Below, one piece after another: positions 57,945 to 64,000 of a stretch of 64,000 nt of DNA; position 1 is the first letter of the stretch; each line of letters begins with the position of its first letter. This stretch comes from Amycolatopsis keratiniphila subsp. keratiniphila (lineage in GTDB: Bacteria; Actinomycetota; Actinomycetes; Mycobacteriales; Pseudonocardiaceae). The DNA is taken from positions 5,567 through 69,566 of the forward strand of contig NZ_LQMT02000039.1 of assembly GCF_001620365.2 (NCBI RefSeq). Reading direction: 5' to 3'. The notes beneath the pieces are model-generated. The model ran no database searches. It had not been told where the DNA came from and was given only the letters and a program-made list of their open reading frames with translations. Both the position numbers and the translations under genes were made by a program.

Positions 57945-58972
57945 CCCAGACCGAGACCACCTCACGCGCCCGCGTCGCCGTCCTGTTCTGCGTGGTGACG
58001 GCGGGTATCGTCGGCGCCCTGATCGGTGTCGCGCTGACGGCCACCGCCCCGGTGCCCGGGGTCGCGCAGGTCAGCGAGGTGGTCTCGGTCTCGATCCCGA
58101 TCGTGCGGGTGCTGCTGGACATCTCGGCGGTCGCGACGATCGGGCTGGCGCTGCTTTCGGTACTGGTCGGCTACGACCGGCCGAAGCTCTCGGAGCCGAT
58201 CATGCGGATCGCGCGGCCCGCGGGCGTGGCGGCCGCGCTGGTCTGGGCGACCACCGCGCTCGTCGCGCTGATCCTGCAGACCGCCGAATACCGGCCGGGT
58301 TCCAGCACGCTGTCGATTTCGGACGTCGGGAGCTACATCGCCGACGTCGGCGCCGGGAAGGCACTGCTGATCGTCGCCGTCTTGGCCCTGCTGCACGCGG
58401 GGCTCGGGATTCTCGCGCTGAAGCACGGAGAGAAGGTGCCCGCCGAGGTCCGGGTCGGGCTGGGACTGTTCGCGCTGCTTCCGCTGCCGGTCACCGGGCA
58501 CGCGTCGAACTGGAACTACCACGACTACACGATGATCTCGATGGAACTGCACGTGATGAGCGCCGTCGCCTGGACCGGCGGGCTCGGCGCGATGGCGGTG
58601 CTGCTCGTCGGGAACCGGACGCTGCTGGCGCACGCGCTGCCGCGGTTCTCGAAGCTGGCGACGCTGTGCCTGATCCTCGGCGCGGCGACCGGGCTGTTCA
58701 ACGGGCTGATCGAGATCTCGCTCAACCCGTCGCTCGGCTTCTGGGAAGGCGTCTTCACCACGCCGTATGGGCAATTGGTGCTGTTGAAGCTGTTGTGCAC
58801 CGGGGTGATCGCGGGCCTCGGTGCGTACACGCGCTGGAAGCTGATGCCGCAGATCGTGCGGCACAATCGCACGGCGCTCGCCGCGTGGGCGACGCTGGAA
58901 CTGACGGTGATGGGGCTCGCGTTCGGCTTCGCCGTCGTCCTCACGCGAGCCCCGGTCGTCCCGACGACTTAG
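57941..58972 (+). CDS. copD: CopD-like copper permease/resistance membrane protein
   Basis: 343 residues with about eight membrane helices. Histidines in HASNWNYHDYTMISMELH fit the copper path of the CopD family. The start overlaps copC by ATGA. The last 61 bases, including the stop, are repeated exactly at 59769-59829 beyond a DUF3800 remnant, so the gene's natural 3' neighbour was probably the 59826-60536 methyltransferase gene. Confidence 0.88.
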   Translation: MTQTETTSRARVAVLFCVVTAGIVGALIGVALTATAPVPGVAQVSEVVSVSIPIVRVLLDISAVATIGLALLSVLVGYDRPKLSEPIMRIARPAGVAAALVWATTALVALILQTAEYRPGSSTLSISDVGSYIADVGAGKALLIVAVLALLHAGLGILALKHGEKVPAEVRVGLGLFALLPLPVTGHASNWNYHDYTMISMELHVMSAVAWTGGLGAMAVLLVGNRTLLAHALPRFSKLATLCLILGAATGLFNGLIEISLNPSLGFWEGVFTTPYGQLVLLKLLCTGVIAGLGAYTRWKLMPQIVRHNRTALAAWATLELTVMGLAFGFAVVLTRAPVVPTT

Positions 58973-58973
58973 G
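58912..58973 (+). repeat. 62-bp direct repeat, left copy (3' end of copD)
   Basis: Identical over 62 bases to 59769-59830. It comprises the last 20 codons and stop of copD plus one base. The two copies bracket a 795-bp segment that carries the broken DUF3800 gene. Confidence 0.95.
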
Positions 58974-59057
58974 TCGGCGCATTTTTTCACTTTGGGAACC
59001 ATGACACGTCCGGCATCGCTGAATAGTGGTGCCAGAGGGGCCGCATACGCTTTGCGG

Positions 59058-59635
59058 ATGTCTCCGCCGCAGGCCTTCGCCGACGAGTCGTTCCACGAGG
59101 ATCCCTCCGGAGGCTTCTACGTACTCGCGGCGGCGGTGCTACCGATTACCCGGCACGCCGAACTTCGCGAGTGATGCTGGACGTTCGCGGCGGACGCCGC
59201 AGCAGCAAGCTGCACTGGTACCCGATGGATCACCAGGAGAAGCTCGACGTCGTCAAGCGAGTCGCCGACTTCGACGAATTGCATGTGGTCACCGTCGGTA
59301 CACCGGTGAGGCCGAAGCGGCAGGAGCGCAGTCGCGCGCTGTGTCTACAGCGACTGGTCGTCGAGCTGCATGCCGTCGGTGTCGACACACTCGTCGCCGA
59401 GGCGCGGCAAGCCGACCTCAACAAGCGGGACGTCGACAGCGTCCGGCACGCGCGGCCATATCTGCCGAGAGGAACAGCGTTTCGTGTAGAACATCGATTC
59501 GGCAAAGACGAGCCGTTGCTGTGGATCGCCGACGTCGTCGCCGGCGCGGTCCGGGCCCGGCTCACCGGCAGCGCCGCCTTCTTCGAGCCGCTGAGCGGTT
59601 GCGTCCACGAAATCCGGATGGATACGCCGACCTGA
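59058..59635 (+). pseudogene. Frameshifted DUF3800 family gene
   Basis: The first frame (ATG 59058 to TGA 59172-59174) encodes SPPQAFADESFHEDP then GGFYVLAAAVLPITRHAELRE, the start of a DUF3800 protein with the DES motif of its RNase H-like fold. The second frame (from 59171) continues with MLDVRGGRRSSKLHWYPMD and later PLLWIADVVAGAVRARLTG. Reading the two with a one-base shift at GAGTGATG gives one continuous 190-residue protein, so a single-base deletion is the simplest cause. The gene lies inside the 62-bp repeat pair, away from any obvious partner. Confidence 0.7.
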
Positions 59636-59653
59636 CCGTCCGGCGATATGCGT

Positions 59654-59693
59654 AAGGCCAGGCTCCCGGTCATGCCCCAGGTCACCTGGCCTT
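59654..59693. terminator. Imperfect terminator hairpin after the DUF3800 remnant
   Basis: AAGGCCAGG (59654-59662) and CCTGGCCTT (59685-59693) pair over 9 bp with a 22-base loop. This follows the DUF3800 remnant by 18 bp and is within the inserted segment. Confidence 0.45.
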
Positions 59694-59768
59694 GCGACTC
59701 GCGCGACGTCCACGACGGCACGCTCTTGGTCGAGGGTAGCTCATGAATGAGCGTGGTCGCACGTCGCC

Positions 59769-59830
59769 GGGGCTCGCGTTCGGCTTCGCCGTCGTCCTCA
59801 CGCGAGCCCCGGTCGTCCCGACGACTTAGG
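59769..59830 (+). repeat. 62-bp direct repeat, right copy
   Basis: Exact copy of 58912-58973. It contains a second copD stop (TAG 59827-59829) that overlaps the opposite-strand methyltransferase stop (TTA 59826-59828). This right-hand junction therefore preserves the ancestral convergent copD/methyltransferase end. Confidence 0.95.
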
Positions 59831-60536
59831 CCTTCTTGTCCAGCGAAACGATCATCAACGTCTCGGTGGACTCGGGCTCGAAGCGCACCTCGGCGATCCC
59901 GGAAAGCTCTTCGTTGACGCTCACCCGGCCGTCGTGGTTCCAGACGACGAGGTCGTCGCCTTCACGGCAGAAGTTCCACTGGTGCAGCCCGAAGTAGTTC
60001 TCGCGCTCGCCCTCGTTGACGTTGAGCATCAGCACGACGGCGTGGCCCGGCTTGACGACCTCGAGCATCTGACGGGTGCCCAGCACCGGGTCGTACACGT
60101 GGTCCAGCGCGTTCTGGCAGTACACCAGGTCGAAGTGGTCCACCGGGAACACCTCGGACAGCTTCTCCACCTCGGCGTCCTGGGTGGCCACCAAAGGGGT
60201 CAGCTCCAGCTCGGCGAGGAGGGCGTTGTACCGGTCGGCGAGCGGGTCGACGGGGGTGATCTCCACCGTGCGACCGGGCCATACCTTGCCGACGCAGGTC
60301 AGCGGGCCCGCCCCGACGTCGAGGATGCGCACCGTCGATCTTTCCGGCGCGAACGGCTCGAGGTTACGCGTCAGATGCGGCTGGTTCCGCAGGTCCGAGT
60401 CCGGGCTGGTCCGCCATTCGTAGTCGTTGAACCCGCCGCCCGCGAAGGCCTCGGGGCCGCCGGAGAGCCAGATCCTCCAGTGCTCCAGCTCGTTCGACAG
60501 TCCTTCTTGCCAGCGGGTCTTACCTGCTGTGCTCAT
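59826..60536 (-). CDS. SAM-dependent methyltransferase
   Basis: 236 residues from ATG 60536, with AGAAGGATCC upstream; an upstream frame is shadow. Motif I is VRILDVGAGPLTCVGKVW (about 89-106), with D in PVDPLADRY as the ribose ligand. The stretch HFDLVYCQNALDHVYDP and a later GLHQWNF segment are typical of small class I enzymes. Substrate unknown. It is divergent from a STAND ATPase, a common pairing with regulators of secondary metabolism, which could indicate a role in a natural product or signal. Confidence 0.85.
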   Translation of the reverse strand: MSTAGKTRWQEGLSNELEHWRIWLSGGPEAFAGGGFNDYEWRTSPDSDLRNQPHLTRNLEPFAPERSTVRILDVGAGPLTCVGKVWPGRTVEITPVDPLADRYNALLAELELTPLVATQDAEVEKLSEVFPVDHFDLVYCQNALDHVYDPVLGTRQMLEVVKPGHAVVLMLNVNEGERENYFGLHQWNFCREGDDLVVWNHDGRVSVNEELSGIAEVRFEPESTETLMIVSLDKKA

Positions 60537-60714
60537 GGATCCTTCTTTCACTCGGTAGAAGCTTGTGCCCCATTTCGGCCACAATCTACAGACGACCGAG
60601 CTGTGACACTGTTTGCTCCATACGGCCGCATTTGGGCGGTTTCGCTGTCCTCCCCCGGGTTCCACCGGAATGCTCTACGCGTTCGCTGGGGTTAACCCGA
60701 AGAGGGGATGGTTG

Positions 60715-62790
60715 ATGGGCGGCCCGTTGCCGGGTGAAAGTGAAGTCAGCACGCCACAGGTACCGCGGCAGCGATCGGCGGTCAGGCTCACCAGGCAGGT
60801 GAGTTCGGGCCCGCGCCAGCTCCCGCCCGCGCCCGCGCATTTCACCAACCGCGCCGCCGAACTCGCGCTGCTGGAGAACCTGCTGGCCCAGCACGACACC
60901 GACGGGCCCGCCGTGCAGCTGATCAGCGGACAGGGCGGGATCGGGAAGACCGCGCTGGCCACCGCGTGGGGCCGTCAGCTCGGAGACCGCTTCCCGGACG
61001 GGCACCTCTGGGCGGATCTCGGCGGGTTCAGCACCAACGGCCCGCTCTCGGTGAGCGAAGCGCTCGGCCGGTTCCTTCGCGCGCTGGGTGTTCCGCCGGA
61101 GGGGCTGCCTTCGGATGTCGAGGAGCTCACCGCCCTCTACCGCACGACGACCGCCGAACGGCCGCTGCTCGTGCTGCTCGACAACGCGGGATCGACCGAA
61201 CAGGTGCTTCCGCTGCTGCCCGCCGGGGTGGGAAGCCTCGTGATCGTGACTTCGCGGCGCCGTCTGGGCAGGCTCCAGACCGAACATCGCGCGCGGCTCG
61301 TCGAGCTGGCGCCCTTCGGTTCCGCGCACAGCGCCGAGCTGCTGGGCCGCGCGGTCGGCGCGGAGCGGGTCGGCGCCGAAGCCGCGCGGGCGCGGGACAT
61401 CGCCGAGCTGTGCGGCGGTCTGCCGATCGCCCTCACCACGGTCAGCGCGAAGCTGGCGGGACGGCCGAAGATGTCGCTGGAGAAGATCGCCACCGAACTG
61501 GGGAAGGAATATCGTCGACTGGCCACGCTGTCGACGAAAGAGGCGCAATCGGTGGAAGCGAGCTTCAACCTCTCCTATGACGAGCTTCCCTCGGACGCGG
61601 CCGCGCTGTACGCGGCGCTCGGGCTCCATCCCGGACCCGATTTCGGGGTCGGCGTGGCGGCCGCGTCGATCGCCGTCCGCGAGGAGGTCGCCGAAGACCT
61701 GCTGGACCAGCTCGTCGACGTCGGGCTGCTGATCGACCGCGGCGACGACCGGTACACCTTCCACGACCTCGCGCGCCTGCACGCCAAGGAGAAGACGGCG
61801 GGCAACGAGTACGACCGCGACATCGCGGTGCGCCGGATGCTCGAGTGGTACCTCTTCACCGCGTCGAAGACCACCGTCATGACGGTGCCCGACCAGGACC
61901 CGATCCCGTACCGCTACGAGTACCGGCCACCGTCGCCGATGTCGTTCGCGTCGTCCGACGAGGAACTCGCCTGGCTCGAACTCGAACGCGAGAACCTCAT
62001 CGCCGCCGTCAAGACCGCCGAAACCTGGCAGCTGCCGGAACTGGGCTGGCAGCTCGCCGCCGCGATGTGGCCGCTCTTCCTGCTGCGCAAGCACTATCCG
62101 GACTTCCTGGAGGTGAGCCAGGCCGGCGTGCGCTGCGCTCGGGCGTGGGGCAACGCGTCGGCCGAGGCGTTGATGCACAACCGCGCCGGCGCCGCCTGCC
62201 GCGGCACCGGCCGGTACGACGAAGCCGTCTCCCACTACGAGGCCGGACGCGAAGCGGCGCGGAAGGCCGGGAACGAGGTCGTCGAGATCCGGTCGGTGGA
62301 AGGGCTCGGCCTGGTCGCGCTGGCGCAGGGCAGGCTCGACGACGCGGTGCGGTGGTTCACCGAAGACCATCGCCTGAGCGAAGGCCAGAACCGCACGCAC
62401 GACATCGGGCTCGCGCTGATCAACCTCGGCTCGACCCAGCTCAAGGCCGGACGGCCGGAACCCGCGATCGAGCACCTCGCCGGCGCACGCGAAGTGCTGT
62501 CCGCCGACCCCTACAACGTGGCCCGCGCCCGGACCGAACTCGGCCGCGCCCTCACCGCGACCGGGGATCTCGCGGCCGCCCGGACCGAACTCGAAGCGTC
62601 GCTGGCCACCATGGAGGCCAGCGGGTCGAGGTTCGAGGTGGCCAGGGCACTGGCCGCGTTCGGCGAGGTCGCCGAGGCGGAGGGCGACACCGACGAGGCT
62701 CGGCGGTACTACGACCGGGCGTTGCCCATCCTCGTCGGCCTCGGCCGCCCGGAGGCTGACGCTCTGCGCACACGACTGGAACGGCTGTGA
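60715..62790 (+). CDS. NB-ARC/TPR STAND ATPase (AfsR-like without DNA-binding domain)
   Basis: 691 residues from ATG 60715 with GAGGGG upstream. Walker A GQGGIGKT (72-79), Walker B LLVLLDNAG and the sensor region VIVTSRRRLGRL define NB-ARC (about 40-330). A winged-helix-like part follows, then TPR units (about 450-691) such as RYDEAVSHYEAGREAARKAGN and GDTDEARRYYDRAL. AfsR-type activators carry a SARP/BTAD head that is missing here, so this may be a signalling ATPase that works with another partner, or a self/non-self or stress sensor. Divergent from the methyltransferase at 60536. Confidence 0.88.
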   Translation: MGGPLPGESEVSTPQVPRQRSAVRLTRQVSSGPRQLPPAPAHFTNRAAELALLENLLAQHDTDGPAVQLISGQGGIGKTALATAWGRQLGDRFPDGHLWADLGGFSTNGPLSVSEALGRFLRALGVPPEGLPSDVEELTALYRTTTAERPLLVLLDNAGSTEQVLPLLPAGVGSLVIVTSRRRLGRLQTEHRARLVELAPFGSAHSAELLGRAVGAERVGAEAARARDIAELCGGLPIALTTVSAKLAGRPKMSLEKIATELGKEYRRLATLSTKEAQSVEASFNLSYDELPSDAAALYAALGLHPGPDFGVGVAAASIAVREEVAEDLLDQLVDVGLLIDRGDDRYTFHDLARLHAKEKTAGNEYDRDIAVRRMLEWYLFTASKTTVMTVPDQDPIPYRYEYRPPSPMSFASSDEELAWLELERENLIAAVKTAETWQLPELGWQLAAAMWPLFLLRKHYPDFLEVSQAGVRCARAWGNASAEALMHNRAGAACRGTGRYDEAVSHYEAGREAARKAGNEVVEIRSVEGLGLVALAQGRLDDAVRWFTEDHRLSEGQNRTHDIGLALINLGSTQLKAGRPEPAIEHLAGAREVLSADPYNVARARTELGRALTATGDLAAARTELEASLATMEASGSRFEVARALAAFGEVAEAEGDTDEARRYYDRALPILVGLGRPEADALRTRLERL

Positions 62791-63002
62791 ACCCAAGGCA
62801 CCGATCGGTGCCCGGCGACCGAGTGAACGCACCGATGTGAATGACGCAGCGTAGCTGCAAGTTGCACATTCGGGGGAGCATTAGGCCGAGAGAAGTGATT
62901 AGCCCGGGCGAATTCGTCACCGTTTGATCGGCGAATTCGGACAAGCGACGAACGGTCATTCGCCGTCGGCGAATGCACGTGCAGATGCCTTTCCCGGGTG
63001 AG
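62791..63002. other. Intergenic region between convergent genes with several repeats
   Basis: 212 bp hold four short symmetric elements. They are GGCACCGATCGGTGCC at 62807-62822 (likely stem for terminating the NB-ARC gene), a GCGAATTCG direct repeat at 62908-62916 and 62931-62939, an 8-bp inverted repeat CATTCGCC-GTC-GGCGAATG at 62957-62975, and the 16-mer shared with 33991. No gene of convincing quality is present. Confidence 0.55.
62973..62988. repeat. Intergenic 16-mer ATGCACGTGCAGATGC, copy 2
   Basis: Identical to 33991-34006. The TGCACGTGCA palindrome suggests a protein binding site. Confidence 0.5.
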
Positions 63003-63941
63003 TCAGCGATACCGGTTCCAGCGCGCGCCGGTGTGTCCGTGCCGCAGATCGTTCAATCGTTTTCGCAGCTCATCCCGCACGCTGGGATGACTCCGGAGAA
63101 TGGGGAGAACACTCGTCGTGAGCTTCAGTTCACGGATCGCGCGCAGTACCGAGAAGCCGGACCACGTCGTCACGTCGAATCCGTACCGCTGCGCGAACAC
63201 GCGATAGCGGGCCGGGGGATCACCGAACCGTTCATGGCCGACGGCGAGCGGCGTCAGATCCCATTCCGGCGGCCCGACACAGGACGAATCGAAATCACAC
63301 AGCACCGGCCCGTCCGGTCCGGGGATCACGTTCCCGGTGTGCGCGTCCCCGTGGACGAGGCCCCTGGGCAGGGGGAAGTCGAGGTCCACGAGCGCGGCTT
63401 CGACCTCGGCGCAGCGTTCGAGCAGGAACCGCCGGTCGCCCTCGTCCAGCTCTTCCGCGTCCGAAACGCGGGCGCGGACCGCGGCGAGCGGCGCCCATTC
63501 GGCGAGCCCCTCGGGCGGCGGCAGCGCGTGGACCTGGCGCAGCAGCCCGGCGAGGTCCGCCGACTTCGCCTTCCGGCCGGTCTCGGGCACCTTCCACCAG
63601 ACCGTCACGAGATGTTCGCCGACCGGCAGCGGCTGGTCGAGCCCGGGAACGAGGCGGATGGCGGGCACCGCGTGCCGTTCGAAGTGCCGCGCGACCCGCA
63701 CGACCGTGCCGACGCGATGCCGCAGGCGGGTGGAGCCGACGATCCGGACGACGAACGGCGCGCTCGCCAGCGCGTAGACGGCGTTGTTGGTGAACCTCAG
63801 CAGGCGGGCGCCTTCGGGGTCGACGCCCAGCAGATCGCACGTCCGCCCGAGGGCGTCGCGCAGGATGCCGGGCGTGAACCGGCCGCCCGGTCCGGTCGGC
63901 TCAGGCGGCGTAGAAGGAGTTGAGGCGGTCGGCGAGGTCAC
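63003..63941 (-). CDS. APH-type phosphotransferase family protein
   Basis: 312 residues from GTG 63941. The kinase fold carries LVHGDAHTGNVIPG (Brenner loop with HGDxxxxN) and LCDFDSS (metal-binding DFD). ATP-binding N-lobe sequence is less clear: FTNNAVYALASAPFVVRI. The family phosphorylates aminoglycosides, macrolides, homoserine, choline and other small molecules, so resistance is not implied. It overlaps the upstream partial gene by 41 bp, suggesting co-translation. Confidence 0.85.
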   Translation of the reverse strand: MTSPTASTPSTPPEPTGPGGRFTPGILRDALGRTCDLLGVDPEGARLLRFTNNAVYALASAPFVVRIVGSTRLRHRVGTVVRVARHFERHAVPAIRLVPGLDQPLPVGEHLVTVWWKVPETGRKAKSADLAGLLRQVHALPPPEGLAEWAPLAAVRARVSDAEELDEGDRRFLLERCAEVEAALVDLDFPLPRGLVHGDAHTGNVIPGPDGPVLCDFDSSCVGPPEWDLTPLAVGHERFGDPPARYRVFAQRYGFDVTTWSGFSVLRAIRELKLTTSVLPILRSHPSVRDELRKRLNDLRHGHTGARWNRYR

Positions 63942-64000
63942 GGGCGTCCGCGTTGTTCCGGCGGCGCTCCGCCTCGACCTGCAGTGGCCGCATCCGGTCC
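63901..64000 (-). CDS. C-terminal end of a gene cut by the window edge
   Basis: The minus-strand frame reads RMRPLQVEAERRRNNADAR, then DLADRLNSFYAA and the stop at 63903-63901. It is basic and helical, the likely C terminus of a helix-turn-helix regulator or similar protein. It overlaps the kinase start by 41 bp, so the two genes form an operon. Confidence 0.6.
   Translation of the reverse strand, partial: DRMRPLQVEAERRRNNADARDLADRLNSFYAA

Noticed and set aside
60586-62832. 748-residue minus-strand open frame
   Set aside because: Antisense to the NB-ARC/TPR gene, whose Walker motifs and TPRs are convincing.
63003-63941. Aminoglycoside resistance gene
   Set aside because: The APH fold alone covers many small-molecule kinases; no resistance-type neighbours or signature residues.

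Overview
The window is high-GC actinobacterial DNA with many GTG starts, dense gene packing and frequent 4-base stop/start overlaps. The family content (RHS/LamG secreted pair, MmyB-type and PadR regulators, a secreted YcnI-CopC-CopD set, large AfsR-like STAND ATPase, long perfect intergenic hairpins) fits the Pseudonocardiaceae. Amycolatopsis is my best guess; this is inference from style and gene content, not from a marker gene. There is no rRNA, no replication origin gene and no recognisable antibiotic pathway.

Layout. 0-9 kb: an S49 peptidase, a LytS-type histidine kinase, a secreted serine hydrolase, an Fpg/Nei glycosylase, a remarkable ECF sigma factor fused to its own zinc anti-sigma domain and a membrane anchor, a tRNA-Gly(GCC), a GT-C type glycosyltransferase and a YiaA/B protein. 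9.2-22.1 kb: a minus-strand polymorphic toxin locus. It holds a LamG/DNRLRE secreted protein, a 2308-residue RHS protein ending in a Hint protease and a deaminase-like toxin tip, its probable immunity gene in visibly AT-richer DNA, and two further immunity-type genes (Imm7 and DUF2716) upstream. 22-24 kb: small hypotheticals and a toxin-antitoxin module whose toxin is broken.

24.2-32.4 kb: two tandem paralogous membrane-anchored proteins, then a translationally coupled four-gene glycan operon. It has a methyltransferase with a kinase-like tail, a GT-B glycosyltransferase, a coiled-coil protein with an SWRVTAPLR tail, and a two-part glycosyltransferase. Together these look like a split version of the WbdD chain-terminating and length-control machinery. 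32-41 kb: a Crp regulator with a small membrane protein, a NarL/DesK-type two-component system, a HTH/PIN toxin-antitoxin pair, an MmyB-like regulator divergent from an MFS exporter, and an ECF sigma/VOC pair.

42-52 kb: metabolic and regulatory genes (gamma-glutamyltransferase-like, FAD monooxygenase/TetR, UDP-sugar dehydrogenase, SDR, methyltransferase/PadR, TM0106-type RecB nuclease). Three near-identical long hairpins punctuate their ends. 52-55.8 kb: a four-gene osmoprotectant ABC importer operon. 56-59 kb: YcnI-CopC-CopD copper genes. A frameshifted DUF3800 gene follows, lying between two perfect 62-bp copies of the copD 3' end, which looks like an integration or duplication scar. 59.8-64 kb: a methyltransferase divergent from a NB-ARC/TPR regulator, an APH-type kinase, and the end of one more gene cut by the window edge.

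The points most worth a second look are the Hint-deaminase toxin cassette, the split WbdD-like glycan operon, the sigma/anti-sigma fusion, the 62-bp direct repeat flanking the DUF3800 insert, and the recurring perfect hairpin family.
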